Shown: positions 9,395 to 18,576, numbered from the stretch's first letter. The stretch: DNA of 64,000 bases from Argonema galeatum A003/A1 (GCF_023333595.1 NZ_JAIQZM010000004.1:185696-249695), one strand, 5' to 3'. The notes: a model not told the origin generated them from the letters alone. Program-made: numbers and translations.

Positions 9395-10762
9395 ATGTCA
9401 ATCAGTATATTCAAACAAGCCCTTCTTGTTCTGTCGCATGAGTCACGCAGTCGCACTCCCCAGCGGGTAAACACATGGTTCAAGTGGTTGGCTCCTGGCT
9501 TGTCGGTGAAACGCTGGTTGCTATTAAGTGCTGGCGGCGTCTTGATCACCAGTCTGGGATTGGCGATATGGACAAAGCTGACTCCCATTAATCGCCTGAT
9601 TCAGTTCCTCATCGACATCTTGGAGAAGATTACGATTATTGTTCCCAGCTATATTAGCGGCCCCATTGTGGTAATTGGCGGCGTGTTGTTGATTTTGTGG
9701 GGTCACACCCGCAGTCTGGGTGCGATTACCGAAGTGTTGAACCCAGCAGGGGATGAAGAACTGATCGATATGCTGATGGCCCATCGCCGCTTAAATCGCG
9801 GCCCGAAAATTGTGGCGATCGGGGGTGGTACTGGTCTTTCTACGTTGCTGAGAGGTTTGAAGACTTACAGCGCCAATATTACGGCGATTGTGACGGTGGC
9901 GGATGATGGGGGATCTTCTGGGCGTCTGCGGCGGGAAAATGGGGTGCTGCCGCCAGGTGATATTCGCAATTGTTTGGCGGCGCTGGCAGATGAGGAAAAG
10001 TTATTGACGGAATTGTTTCAATATCGGTTTCACGCTGGGGATGGTTTGACGGGTCACAGTTTTGGCAATCTCTTTCTGACGGCGATGAGCGATATTACTG
10101 GGGATTTGGAAAGAGCGATCGCAGCTAGTTCTAAAGTCTTGGCAATCAGAGGACGGGTGCTACCCGCAACGCTTAGCGATGTTCGTCTTTGGGCGGAATT
10201 AGATGATGGACGCCGGATTGAGGGAGAGTCTAATATTACCAAAGCTAACGGAAATATTGTCAAAATTGGTTGTATTCCAGAAAATTCACCAGCTTTGCCG
10301 AAAGCTTTGCAGGCGATCGAAGAGGCGGATTACATTATCATTGGCCCTGGTAGCCTCTACACTAGCGTGATTCCCAATCTGTTGGTGCCGGAGATTCGGG
10401 AGGCTATAGCCAAACGAGAAGTTCCCCGTATCTACGTTTGCAACATCATGACTCAGCCTGGAGAAACTCAGGGCTATACTGTTTCAGACCATATTCGCGC
10501 GATCGATAATGCCTGCGGTGGTAAGCAGTTGTTTAACGCTGTGTTGATGCAGCGGAAAACACCATCAGCTAATGCGCTGACTCGCTATGCTCAGGAAAAT
10601 TCCCACCCGGTTTTCCTCGATCGCGAAGCCGTCGTACTATTGGGACGTAGAATTGTTTTGGCAAATGTGATGGATGAGGATAAAAATACCGCTCTCTTGC
10701 GCCATAATTCCCAGCGACTAGCACGAGTCTTACTGCGTTGGTACAGTCGCGCTCAATCTTAA
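9395..10762 (+). CDS. YvcK/CofD-like family protein with membrane N-terminus
   Basis: 455 residues. From residue 138 it matches the YvcK (gluconeogenesis factor) family: [17 protein letters not shown] (143-150), [27 protein letters not shown] and the [17 protein letters not shown] segment. Bacillus YvcK is about 320 residues; the extra ~135 N-terminal residues hold two likely membrane helices (41-60 and 86-104). YvcK binds UDP-sugars and affects cell shape and carbon use; the related CofD is a transferase. The extension implies membrane anchoring. tsaE begins 31 bases downstream on the same strand. Confidence 0.85.
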   Translation: MSISIFKQALLVLSHESRSRTPQRVNTWFKWLAPGLSVKRWLLLSAGGVLITSLGLAIWTKLTPINRLIQFLIDILEKITIIVPSYISGPIVVIGGVLLILWGHTRSLGAITEVLNPAGDEELIDMLMAHRRLNRGPKIVAIGGGTGLSTLLRGLKTYSANITAIVTVADDGGSSGRLRRENGVLPPGDIRNCLAALADEEKLLTELFQYRFHAGDGLTGHSFGNLFLTAMSDITGDLERAIAASSKVLAIRGRVLPATLSDVRLWAELDDGRRIEGESNITKANGNIVKIGCIPENSPALPKALQAIEEADYIIIGPGSLYTSVIPNLLVPEIREAIAKREVPRIYVCNIMTQPGETQGYTVSDHIRAIDNACGGKQLFNAVLMQRKTPSANALTRYAQENSHPVFLDREAVVLLGRRIVLANVMDEDKNTALLRHNSQRLARVLLRWYSRAQS

Positions 10763-10793
10763 TGGATTTTTGATTTTTGATTTTTGATTGGAA

Positions 10794-11273
10794 ATGACGG
10801 TAGAGTCGAGGACAATTTCTCTTGCAGATGCTGAGGCGACGCGATCGCTCGGTCGCGCTTTGGGCCAGTCTCTGAGTGCTGGTAGCGTAATTTTACTCGA
10901 AGGGGATTTAGGCGCTGGCAAAACCACTCTAGTTCAAGGTATTGGTGAAGGACTGGCGATCGCAGATCCCATTGTTAGCCCCACTTTTACTTTGATTAAC
11001 GAGTATACAGAAGGGCGATTACCCCTGTATCACTTGGATTTGTACCGCTTGTCCCCAAAGGAAGTGGAGGCTTTGTATTTAGAAAACTACTGGGAAGGCG
11101 TCGAGGTGCCTTTGGGAATTGTTGCGATCGAATGGCCGGAAAGATTGCACTATAAGCCGACAAATTTCCTCAGCGTTCAATTGATTTATTCACCTGATTC
11201 TGGGCGTCAGGCTAACCTTATTCCCGTAGGTAAATTTGAGCTAAATTTGACCGTTTTGGATTCATTTTGCTAA
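10794..11273 (+). CDS. tsaE: tRNA threonylcarbamoyladenosine biosynthesis ATPase TsaE
   Basis: 159 residues from the ATG at 10794; a TTG two codons upstream also fits but is less likely. Walker A is LEGDLGAGKTTLVQGIGEGL, followed by the family motif SPTFTLINEY and YHLDLYRL, with IVAIEWPERL near the end. TsaE is the ATPase that drives the TsaBD complex making t6A37 in ANN-decoding tRNAs. It follows yvcK directly and probably shares its transcript. Confidence 0.93.
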   Translation: MTVESRTISLADAEATRSLGRALGQSLSAGSVILLEGDLGAGKTTLVQGIGEGLAIADPIVSPTFTLINEYTEGRLPLYHLDLYRLSPKEVEALYLENYWEGVEVPLGIVAIEWPERLHYKPTNFLSVQLIYSPDSGRQANLIPVGKFELNLTVLDSFC

Positions 11274-11295
11274 CATTTTAAATACGATCGCTACT

Positions 11296-11643
11296 TCACG
11301 AGTTTACATTTGTACTGAAAATTCCTCTGTGGCCATTCAAATCGTGACTAAGTTCGTCTTCTATTTGGTTAAGAGTTTGGCTCCACAATTGGTATTCGAC
11401 TTGATTTAATATGTCTATATGCAAGTAGCTTTCTGGGTTTCTTTCTACTTGTCTTAAAGCTGCATAGGGGCTATCAACAAAAATAATTTCTGGCTCGCGT
11501 AAGCTGATTTGAGCATAAATAGCTTTTACCGCTTCAGTAGCTTTTTGACGGTCAATTGGTTCGGTAGAAAGCGCGATAGCTCTCCATTTCTCCCGATAAA
11601 CCGGAATCAGCGCTTCTTGTTCGGGAGTCAGTTTTTCAATCAT
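11296..11643 (-). CDS. Hypothetical protein, possibly a truncated DUF6745-type protein
   Basis: 115 residues starting MIEKLTPEQEALIPVYREKW. This opening resembles, from memory, the N-terminus of much longer cyanobacterial proteins (DUF6745 type) containing IDRQKATEAVKAIYAQIS and PEIIFVDSPYAAL. The open frame stops after ~115 residues, so it may be a degraded or short version. It lies eight bases downstream of pyrC on the same strand. No motif gives a function. Confidence 0.5.
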   Translation of the reverse strand: MIEKLTPEQEALIPVYREKWRAIALSTEPIDRQKATEAVKAIYAQISLREPEIIFVDSPYAALRQVERNPESYLHIDILNQVEYQLWSQTLNQIEDELSHDLNGHRGIFSTNVNS

Positions 11644-11651
11644 GCTTACTA

Positions 11652-12983
11652 CTAACCATCAAATGTCAACGCTTTACCTCGCACGTCGGTATACAATTTA
11701 CCTTTTTCATAAACAAGTTGACCGCCAACAATAGTAAATTGAGGCCATCCGGTTAAACTCCATCCCTCAAACGGACTCCAACCGCATTTTGTTAACACTT
11801 CCTCGCGCAAAACAGGGCGATAATTATGCAAATCTACCAATATCAAATCGGCGTCGTAACCTGGTGCGATCGCACCTTTTTTAGGAATATTATACGCTTT
11901 CGCTACAGCGGTAGACATCCAATTAGAAACTTGGGCAACAGTACAGCGTCCCTGCATCGCTTGAGTCAGCATTAGCGGCAAAGATGTTTCCACTCCCGGC
12001 ATTCCAGAGGGGGTATTGGGATAACCTTGAGCTTTTTCTTCTAAAGTGTGCGGGGCGTGGTCTGTTGCGATAAAATCGATGACGCCATCCAGTAGCGCTT
12101 GCCAAAGGACTTCGTTATCATGGTGCGATCGCAACGGCGGATTCATCTGCGCTAATGTGCCTATTTTTGCATAAGCATCCGTATTTAACAGCAAATGCTG
12201 AGGCGTTACCTCCGCAGTTACCCAGCTAGGTTTATCCTGACGTAGCAAATCTGCTTCTTCCGCAGTTGATAGATGTAAAATATGTAAGCGTCGCCGATAT
12301 TTCTTCGACAAATTCAGCGCCAACTGGGTAGCATTTAAGGCAGCTTGATTATCCTGAATTTGGGAGTGAACGGAGGGATCGGTAATGCCAGCAAATTCTT
12401 GCCGTCGTCGGTTTATTCTATCTTGGTCTTCCGCGTGAACCGCGATTAGTCGTTCTCCCTTCGCAAATATAGCTTCCAGCGCCGCTTCCCCATCCACCAA
12501 CAACGCGCCGTGCATCGACCCCATAAAAATTTTAATGCCGGGGGTGGGGTTAGCCTCAAGCAAATCGGGCAAGTTTTCTGCCGTTGCGCCAATAAAAAAG
12601 CCATAATTAACTAGGCACTTCTGGGCTGCCCGTTGTAACTTATCATCGAGATTAGTCTGCGTTGTCGTGAGAGGACGAGTATTGGGCATCTCCAAGAACG
12701 AAGTTACCCCGCCTTTGGCACAAGCGCAACTGGCCGTAAACAAGTCTTCTTTGTGTTCCAGTCCTGGTTCCCGAAAGTGTACCTGGGGGTCAATTACCCC
12801 CGGCAACAATGTCAAACCCTGGGCGTCGATTTCCCGATCTCCCGTATTTGTGGCAGAATCTGGTATTATGGGTGCGATTTCTAGAATTTCGCCCCCACAG
12901 GTTTTTACATCTCCAACCAGAAATTCACCACTGGGTAAGAGAATAGTTGCACGGCGGATAAACAAGTATGGAGGAGAAGACAT
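11652..12983 (-). CDS. pyrC: Dihydroorotase (probable active copy)
   Basis: 443 residues from the ATG at 12983 (MSSPPYLFIRRATILLPSGE); the open frame reaches a further 13 codons upstream that look non-coding. It is a cyclic amidohydrolase converting carbamoyl-aspartate to dihydroorotate in pyrimidine synthesis. Seen are DPQVHFREPGLEHKEDL, the carboxylated-lysine segment GIKIFMGSMHG, the metal histidines in AVHAEDQDR and HILHLSTAEEA, and the catalytic Asp in ATDHAPHTLEEK. The first metal-site histidine (DxHxH) is Gln here, a variant I recall from other annotated dihydroorotases such as those of Bacteroidetes. A second, degenerate paralogue lies at 14055. Confidence 0.88.
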   Translation of the reverse strand: MSSPPYLFIRRATILLPSGEFLVGDVKTCGGEILEIAPIIPDSATNTGDREIDAQGLTLLPGVIDPQVHFREPGLEHKEDLFTASCACAKGGVTSFLEMPNTRPLTTTQTNLDDKLQRAAQKCLVNYGFFIGATAENLPDLLEANPTPGIKIFMGSMHGALLVDGEAALEAIFAKGERLIAVHAEDQDRINRRRQEFAGITDPSVHSQIQDNQAALNATQLALNLSKKYRRRLHILHLSTAEEADLLRQDKPSWVTAEVTPQHLLLNTDAYAKIGTLAQMNPPLRSHHDNEVLWQALLDGVIDFIATDHAPHTLEEKAQGYPNTPSGMPGVETSLPLMLTQAMQGRCTVAQVSNWMSTAVAKAYNIPKKGAIAPGYDADLILVDLHNYRPVLREEVLTKCGWSPFEGWSLTGWPQFTIVGGQLVYEKGKLYTDVRGKALTFDG

Positions 12984-13245
12984 GGTAATCAAAGTATGGA
13001 AGATTTTAAGTCCAATTATCAATTCGGATGAATCCTCTAAAAATAATTATAAACATATAATGTATGGGGAAGCGCTTATTGCTCTAAAAGCTTCCTATTC
13101 TCACTTTGTTAAATTTGAGTTAAAAGTTGAGGATGACTTCTTTGGTAATTTGGTCAAAGCAGATGGTGGAAAAGGTTAAAAACCTTTACTTTTAACTTGC
13201 TTGACTAATTTGCTAATGTGTATTATATACAATGATGGAATACCT

Positions 13246-13848
13246 ATGACTCCCGTGCAGGATCAAACTTCTGATAAGAATCCTCAATCTACATCCGAAA
13301 GTCCCTGGTTGGAAGGGCTGAAAACAATCGGTCTAAGTGTAGTTTTGGCTTTGGGAATTCGCACTTTCGTAGCGGAAGCTCGTTATATTCCCTCGGGGTC
13401 GATGCTGCCAACGCTACAAATTAACGATCGCTTGATAATTGATAAGTTGAGTTACCACTTCCAATCTCCGCATCGGGGAGACATTGTGGTATTTTCCCCA
13501 ACAGACAAGCTCAAGGAGCAAAATTTCAAAGACGCTTTTATCAAGCGCGTGATCGGTTTACCAGGCGACAAGGTTGAGGTCAAAGGAGGACGGGTTTATA
13601 TCAATGATAAACCCATACAGGAAAAGTATATTGAAGATAAGCCAGATTATCAATACGGCCCAATAACCGTACCGCCTAACCAGTACTTAGTGCTAGGTGA
13701 TAACCGTAACAATAGCTACGATAGCCACTACTGGGGTTTTGTACCGCACGATCGCATCATCGGTCGGGCAATAGTTCGCTTCTGGCCTCTAAATCGTATG
13801 GGAGAACTAGATCCAGATCCACTCTATCCTTCCCCTTCCTCAAAATAA
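13246..13848 (+). CDS. lepB: Signal peptidase I
   Basis: 200 residues from the ATG at 13246 ([13 protein letters not shown]); the frame extends to a TTG at 13201, giving 15 more residues, but the shorter form matches the family. One N-terminal membrane segment (about 26-42), then the catalytic Ser52 in [10 protein letters not shown] and general-base Lys100 in [31 protein letters not shown] is the conserved box E. It removes signal peptides of secreted and lumenal proteins on the trans side of the membrane. The stop is followed at once by a (GGGGCAGA)n repeat. Confidence 0.94.
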   Translation: MTPVQDQTSDKNPQSTSESPWLEGLKTIGLSVVLALGIRTFVAEARYIPSGSMLPTLQINDRLIIDKLSYHFQSPHRGDIVVFSPTDKLKEQNFKDAFIKRVIGLPGDKVEVKGGRVYINDKPIQEKYIEDKPDYQYGPITVPPNQYLVLGDNRNNSYDSHYWGFVPHDRIIGRAIVRFWPLNRMGELDPDPLYPSPSSK

Positions 13849-13855
13849 AGGAGCG

Positions 13856-14045
13856 GGGGAGCAGAGGGGCAGAGGAGCAGAGGGGCAGAGGGGCAGAGGG
13901 GCAGAGGAGCAGAGGGGCAGAGGGGCAGAGGGGCAGAGGGGCAGAGGGGCAGAGGGGCAGAGGGGCAGAGGAGCAGAATCTTCCCCTTCTTCCCCTTCTT
14001 CCCCCTCTTCCCTCTTCCTTTTCCTTCTCTCCTCTTCCCTAGCCC
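13856..14045. repeat. GGGGCAGA octamer tandem array and CTTCCCC tract
   Basis: About 15 near-perfect copies of an 8-bp unit (GGGGCAGA, with some GGAGCAGA) span 13856-13976, followed by a pyrimidine tract of TTCCCC/CTCTTCC units to about 14045. It fills the gap between lepB and the convergent pyrC-like gene. The same octamer appears at 42571-42605 (opposite orientation) and inside the kinase gene at 52508-52582. Confidence 0.95.
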
Positions 14046-14054
14046 CTCTTCCCG

Positions 14055-15440
14055 CTATTGCACTACGCGCCCAGTCACCTGCTGTCCCAGCCAAGGTGTA
14101 TTGCTGGAACGAGATTTAAGAGTTTGCTTCTCGACTGTCCAGGTCAAGTCAGGGTCAAAAAGGATGAGTTCGGCTGGCTGACCGGGAGCGATCGCAGCTG
14201 GGGTTTGTTTCAGACATAAAGCTGGCTGAGTACTCAAAACTCGCCACAGTTCCAAGGCAGACCATTCCCCAGTTGCCACCAAAGTCTGCCAAAGCAGGGG
14301 CAAAGCCAGTTCCAAGCCGATCGCACCTGGAGGCGCTTCCGCAAAGGCAACGGTTTTTTCTTCGTAGCTGTAGGGCCTATGGTCAATAGCGATCGCATCC
14401 AGTATTCCCTGCTGCACCGCCCGCCTTAACGCCGTGCGATCGCTAGGGCTACCCAATGGCGGTTCTAAATGCAGACTGGTATTATAACTGCTAACAGCTT
14501 CCGTGTCAAGCAATAAGTGCATCCAAGTAGTGCTGGCCGTAACGGGTAAGCCGCGTACCTTCGCTTCCCAAATCAGCTGCACGCTGCGCCCGGTGGAAAC
14601 GCGCATGATATGGACAGGCGTGCCAATGGCTTCCACCACTTCCAACAAAGCAGCGAGGGCGGACGTTTCAGAGATCGCAGGGATTCCCGGTAACCCCAAC
14701 CGGATGGAATCAAAACCTTCTCGCATCACCCCATTTCCCGCCAGTTCGCGGTACTGAGGCCAAATAGCGATCGGTTTTTCTAAAGGTTTGAGATATTCCA
14801 ACAAACGCCTCAGCAGAGCCAGATTTTGCAACGGTTGACCATCGCAAAAGCCCACAACGCCAGAATTCGCCAGTTCTGCCAATTCCGTCATTTGCTGGCC
14901 TTGGACGCCCAGAGTCATAGCACCCCAGAAATAGAGCGGGAGAGCGGGAGAGCGGGAGAGCGGGGGAGAAATTGATAACTTTTCGGTTATATCTGCTGCT
15001 AACCTCTGCAACCGAGCCAAACCCGCTGGGTTATCCAATGGCGGTTTCGTATCGGGTAAGATGGCGACGCGGGTAAAGCCGCCAGCTTGAGCCGCTTGCA
15101 TCAAAGATTCCAGAGTTTCCCGTTCTTCAAAACCCGGTTCTCCTGAGTGGCTGTATAAATCCACCAGTCCCGGCCCTAAAATGACGCCCCGGCAATCCCG
15201 CACCAATGTATCGGATGACAAGTCAGAAATTGTTTCTTCGACAGCTGCTATTGTACCGTCTGCAATCAGAACATCGGCAATCTGGTCATTTCCAGAAACA
15301 GGGTCTATTACTCGTACTTGTTGAAGCAGTTCGCTTTTCAATTTTGGATGAAAGAATGAAAGATGTAAGGATTCATCTTGAACACTCCCCAACCAAATCA
15401 AAGAATTTGGTTGGGGATGTAGCTCAACATTGTGGTTCAA
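14055..15440 (-). CDS. Dihydroorotase-like protein, probably non-catalytic
   Basis: 461 residues as drawn; the first ~33 look non-coding, and a TTG at 15341 (MKSELLQQVRVIDPVSG) is a plausible true start (428 residues). The fold is dihydroorotase: GPGLVDLYSHSGEPGFEERE, an IDHRPYSYEEK segment and a normal C-terminal strand. Most metal ligands are gone: DxHxH is DLYSH, the lysine segment is VVGFCDGQP, HAEDQ is replaced by IWPQY, and HILHLST reads HIMRVST. This resembles the PyrC' type of inactive paralogue that scaffolds aspartate transcarbamoylase in some bacteria; that role here is inferred. A GAGAGCGG repeat lies in the frame at 14936-14967. Confidence 0.8.
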   Translation of the reverse strand: MNHNVELHPQPNSLIWLGSVQDESLHLSFFHPKLKSELLQQVRVIDPVSGNDQIADVLIADGTIAAVEETISDLSSDTLVRDCRGVILGPGLVDLYSHSGEPGFEERETLESLMQAAQAGGFTRVAILPDTKPPLDNPAGLARLQRLAADITEKLSISPPLSRSPALPLYFWGAMTLGVQGQQMTELAELANSGVVGFCDGQPLQNLALLRRLLEYLKPLEKPIAIWPQYRELAGNGVMREGFDSIRLGLPGIPAISETSALAALLEVVEAIGTPVHIMRVSTGRSVQLIWEAKVRGLPVTASTTWMHLLLDTEAVSSYNTSLHLEPPLGSPSDRTALRRAVQQGILDAIAIDHRPYSYEEKTVAFAEAPPGAIGLELALPLLWQTLVATGEWSALELWRVLSTQPALCLKQTPAAIAPGQPAELILFDPDLTWTVEKQTLKSRSSNTPWLGQQVTGRVVQ

Positions 15441-15441
15441 T

Positions 15442-15471
15442 TTGAAATCTAAAATCTAAAATCTAAAATCA
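15442..15471. repeat. AATCTAA heptamer repeat
   Basis: Three to four copies of a 7-bp unit (AAATCTA) between the two minus-strand genes. The same heptamer, on either strand, recurs at 25556-25680, 31540-31803, 37786-37893, 38515-38573, 39586-39616, 54362-54390 and 62685-62757. Confidence 0.85.
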
Positions 15472-16848
15472 CAACGCTCCAGCTGCCGTCTTATCGAGAA
15501 CACCCCCACCCAAGTGAGTAGTGATATTCATACTTTGCAGCACAGGATAACCATCCGAACCTTGAGGATAGTCAATCACGCTAACTGCTCCATTGCCTTG
15601 TTTGAAATTCCAGAAATGTTCTGGCCCCAAACCGAACAAATGGCAGAGAATAGCTTTATTGATAGCGTCGTGAGCTACTACTAAAACAGTTTTGGGCTGC
15701 TTGCTGTATTTGGATACGATCGAATCCCAAGCTACTAGAGCTCTTTCCCAAACCTGCGCCAAATTTTCCCCTTCCGGCATTTGCACCGTTTCTGGCGCTT
15801 CCTGCCATTCTTTTAGCAGACCTGGATACGCCTGCTCAATCTCTCCTTCAAATTTTCCTTCCCAAAGTCCATGACTGATTTCACTCAAATCTGTGAGCAA
15901 TTCTAGTTCCACATTGGGATGATATTGCAGAATAATCTCAGCAGTTTCCTTCGGACGCAGCATCGGACTGCTAACGGCAAAGTCGATCTCCACATCTTTG
16001 AGAAACTCACCAGCTGCTGCTGATTGTTCTCTACCGTTATCGTTGAGCGGAACATCTATTTGTCCCTGAAACTTTTTCTGGCGATTCCACTCAGTTTCTC
16101 CGTGACGCACCAGTAATAGACGCGGGCCTTGATGACCGGGACGAGGTTTCGGCAAAGGATCTCCCAAATGGTCAATCAAATTCATTGACTCCATCTGGAC
16201 CGATCCACCCCCCCCGTCAACGGAGGGGAAAGAGGGAGATTCAGGGAAATTCAGCACATTGATACCGCAATTCGACTGCTGTATCGAGTGGTAACGAGAC
16301 GGTGGAATGCCAAGTGCAGTACTAATCAAAGCGCGATTAATACCGTTATGCGCCACCACAAGAATAGTTTTGCCAGCATGGCGAGGCAAAACTTCCTGCC
16401 AAAACTGCTTCGCTTGCTCATACAGAGATAAAACTGGGAAGTGTTCCCTTGTTCCCTCTGCTGCTGGTATCGGCATTCGCAGTTCGTCGGGACGTTCTTT
16501 CCAAAGGCGATAGTCTTCGGGAAATTGCGCTTTTACCTCATCTTTTTGCAGACGCTCCCACAATGGCAGATCGATTTCCATCAGTTTATCTGCTACCTGC
16601 AATTTCGGAGGATTTGGCAAACAAGACTGAACGATCTCAGCTGTTTCTTTAGCCCGTTGCAGGGGACTGCTGTAAATAGCATCGAATGCGATGCCAGTCA
16701 AGGCAGGGGCAACCTGACGTGCTGTGGCGCGACCTGCCTCCGTTAAGACAGACTCGTCAAGACGACCTTGGATGCGCTGCTGTTGATTAAAAGTGCTTTG
16801 CCCGTGCCGGACAAGGATTACGCGAGTTGACAGGGGTTTATCCTCCAC
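15469..16848 (-). CDS. Two-domain histidine phosphatase (phosphoglycerate mutase-like)
   Basis: 459 residues made of two phosphoglycerate-mutase-like domains, each with its own phosphohistidine motif: VILVRHGQSTFN (about 10-21) and LLLVRHGETEWN (about 245-256), and each with the later catalytic His (VVAHNGINRAL and VVAHDAINKAI). Double-domain members are common in cyanobacteria and resemble plant 2-carboxyarabinitol-1-phosphate phosphatase, so a sugar-phosphate phosphatase role linked to RuBisCO care is possible but not shown. A short C-rich/purine-rich stretch at 16200-16240 encodes the inter-domain linker. Confidence 0.85.
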   Translation of the reverse strand: MEDKPLSTRVILVRHGQSTFNQQQRIQGRLDESVLTEAGRATARQVAPALTGIAFDAIYSSPLQRAKETAEIVQSCLPNPPKLQVADKLMEIDLPLWERLQKDEVKAQFPEDYRLWKERPDELRMPIPAAEGTREHFPVLSLYEQAKQFWQEVLPRHAGKTILVVAHNGINRALISTALGIPPSRYHSIQQSNCGINVLNFPESPSFPSVDGGGGSVQMESMNLIDHLGDPLPKPRPGHQGPRLLLVRHGETEWNRQKKFQGQIDVPLNDNGREQSAAAGEFLKDVEIDFAVSSPMLRPKETAEIILQYHPNVELELLTDLSEISHGLWEGKFEGEIEQAYPGLLKEWQEAPETVQMPEGENLAQVWERALVAWDSIVSKYSKQPKTVLVVAHDAINKAILCHLFGLGPEHFWNFKQGNGAVSVIDYPQGSDGYPVLQSMNITTHLGGGVLDKTAAGAL

Positions 16849-16933
16849 AAAGGTAGGGGACTGGGATAGTTAATCAGGATCAGAAAGATTTTAACCTTTC
16901 TGGGGTACGCTGCTGGGGCTACCTCACCCCCAA

Positions 16934-16959
16934 CCCCCTCCCCGTTAACGGGGAGGGGG
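16934..16959. repeat. Perfect 26-bp palindrome
   Basis: A perfect self-complementary sequence centred on GTTAAC with C5TC4 and G4AG5 arms, inside the 267-base gap upstream of the phosphatase gene. It belongs to the dispersed CCCCAACCCCCTCCCC-type elements seen also at 5695-5800 and 58320-58420. Confidence 0.85.
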
Positions 16960-17115
16960 CTTATAAATAATCGAGATGGTTGGTGATGTGCGATCGACTT
17001 ATTGTGCCAGCCTTTAATTTCAGCCCTAGCCAAATTAAATTAATTTAGCAAATAAGTCTTATTTCTAAATTATGCGATTTTCCAGATATAATTTTGTTGC
17101 AGCTACAGTAAGATA

Positions 17116-17442
17116 ATGGAATCACAACCGAAGGGAATTCAACGTTACGTAACCCCAGATAGCAGAATACCTTTCGATGAGTGGTTTAATTCTCTCCGAG
17201 ATAGAACCGCCCAAGCTAAAATTGATGCTAGACTTAGGCGAGTTCAAAACGGTAATTTAGGGGACTACAGATCTCTCGGTGAAGGAGTTTTTGAATTGAG
17301 AATTAATTTTGGCCCTGGCTACCGCGTTTACTTTGGACAAATAGGATCGACAATAGTGCTTCTCCTTTGTGGCGGAGATAAAAGCACACAAGATCGAGAC
17401 ATTAGCACCGCTAAATCATACTGGGCAGATTATAGGAGTTAA
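17116..17442 (+). CDS. RelE/ParE-superfamily toxin, HigB / phage Gp49-like
   Basis: 108 residues. VTPDSRIPFDEWFNSLRDRT, the RLRRVQNGNLGDYRSLGEGV segment and LRINFGPGYRVYFGQ match the 'addiction module killer protein' branch of RelE/ParE toxins, presumably an mRNA-cleaving ribonuclease. It is complete. The antitoxin gene begins five bases after its stop. This toxin-first order is usual for HigBA. Confidence 0.85.
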   Translation: MESQPKGIQRYVTPDSRIPFDEWFNSLRDRTAQAKIDARLRRVQNGNLGDYRSLGEGVFELRINFGPGYRVYFGQIGSTIVLLLCGGDKSTQDRDISTAKSYWADYRS

Positions 17443-17446
17443 CACT

Positions 17447-17731
17447 ATGCCTAAAAGTGTACCCTACCGCGAATCTCTTATTTCACGCCTCAAAAACCCC
17501 GAATATGCTGCTGGCTACATTGAAGCTATTTTAGAAGAAAAAGACCCTGAACCTGAGTTGCTCAAACAAGCGCTACAAGATGTGGCGGAAGCGTTAGGTG
17601 ACAAACAGCATTTGGAAAAGCTCGATCTCATACTTTCAGTTGAAGGAAGTGCTGAAATTTATCATCTAGGACTTTGGTTAAACGAGTTGGGATTGAATTT
17701 AACTGTTACTGTTAAATCGGATGATTCATAG
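17447..17731 (+). CDS. HigA-type antitoxin (helix-turn-helix)
   Basis: 94 residues starting MPKSVPYRESLISRLKNPEY. The opening 'YR..L...LKNPEYAAGYIEAILEE' and the ALQDVAEALGDKQHLEKLD helix region match the putative addiction-module antitoxins paired with Gp49-like toxins. The final segment LGLNLTVTVKSDD is typical. It would repress the pair and neutralise the toxin. Start chosen at 17447 because GGAG lies just upstream; the same frame extends to an ATG at 17369 inside the toxin gene. Confidence 0.82.
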   Translation: MPKSVPYRESLISRLKNPEYAAGYIEAILEEKDPEPELLKQALQDVAEALGDKQHLEKLDLILSVEGSAEIYHLGLWLNELGLNLTVTVKSDDS

Positions 17732-17764
17732 TGGTACAATAAACTTGTCTCCTGCTAAATTAAT

Positions 17765-18124
17765 ATGATGTACAACACACCAGAAGAATTTATTAGGGCA
17801 GCCGCAAAAGAGTTCGATCGCGGTGATTGGAATGCCGCCTGGAAGATAGCAACCGAAGGTCTTAAACATTATCCAGAACACGCGGAACTCCAGAAATATG
17901 CCTATATTTTGGCTCCTCCCAAGATAACATCTGTAGACCGAGGGGGTCATCCAGAAGTACAGGCAGATCACGAATGGATGAAAAAAAATCGGTTGGAGTA
18001 TCGAGGACGCTGGGTGGCAATTAAAAACGGTCAGCTTTTAGCATCTGGCAAAAGTCACGATGAGGTAATCGCGCAGGTTGGGCCTGTCAAGAATACTGGT
18101 ATATTGGTGACGGCGATCTACTAA
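17765..18124 (+). CDS. DUF5678-domain protein, copy 1
   Basis: 119 residues (a second ATG follows directly at 17768). The N-terminal half is a short helical stretch (DWNAAWKIATEGLKHYPEHAEL) reminiscent of a single tetratricopeptide hairpin. The C-terminal half, WMKKNRLEYRGRWVAIKNGQLLASGKSHDEV, is a DUF5678 domain, small and of unknown function. Its stop shares an A with the start of the protease-like gene (TAATG), so the two are co-translated. A near-copy lies at 18629. Confidence 0.8.
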   Translation: MMYNTPEEFIRAAAKEFDRGDWNAAWKIATEGLKHYPEHAELQKYAYILAPPKITSVDRGGHPEVQADHEWMKKNRLEYRGRWVAIKNGQLLASGKSHDEVIAQVGPVKNTGILVTAIY

Positions 18125-18576
18125 TGGTACTACTCTTTTCCAACGGTGATTATTTTGCAACGGGTGCTATCCCTTATGCTTATCGTCCCGCGACTGAAGG
18201 TGAGACGACAAATCGAATCATAATCCGGGCGGAGATTCAAGGCGTTCCAACTAGAGCTGTAGTTGATACTGGGGCACCTTATGTTATCTTAGCGCCGAAA
18301 GTTGCTTCAGATGCAGGAGTCGATCGCGCTTCGGCACTGGAAACGAGAACCATGTTGATTCGAGGTATGCGACTAGAGGGGTTTGTAGTTCGTTTGAATA
18401 TAAAATTAGTGGCAACAGAAGGGGAGGATTTGGATGTAGACTCTACTGTGTTTGTGCCGGAGGTAGAGGAGTATTGGGGTGATTTTCCTTCTTTTATTGG
18501 ATTGACTGGATTTTTAGAGAGGATTAGGTTTGCGATCGATCCAAGTACAGATACTTTTTATTTTGGTCAACTTTGA
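18124..18576 (+). CDS. Retropepsin-like aspartic protease, copy 1
   Basis: 150 residues. A single aspartic-protease motif, AVVDTGAPYVILAPKVA (around 55-70), with the flap-like region after it and a conserved hydrophobic end FPSFIGLTGFLERIRFAIDP. One D-T-G per chain means activity would need a homodimer, as in retroviral proteases. No signal peptide. It is translationally coupled to the DUF5678 gene. Substrate unknown. Confidence 0.8.
   Translation: MVLLFSNGDYFATGAIPYAYRPATEGETTNRIIIRAEIQGVPTRAVVDTGAPYVILAPKVASDAGVDRASALETRTMLIRGMRLEGFVVRLNIKLVATEGEDLDVDSTVFVPEVEEYWGDFPSFIGLTGFLERIRFAIDPSTDTFYFGQL

Noticed and set aside
12667..13179. Plus-strand frame of 170 codons before lepB
   Set aside because: Most of it is antisense to pyrC and has no family features; the remainder is the pyrC/lepB intergenic region.
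13856..13976. Possible CRISPR array
   Set aside because: Units are only 8 bp with no spacers; all tandem arrays in this window are simple short repeats and there are no cas genes.
13840..14094. Minus-strand frame with repeated APLPLCPS
   Set aside because: The sequence is only the translation of the GGGGCAGA repeat array.
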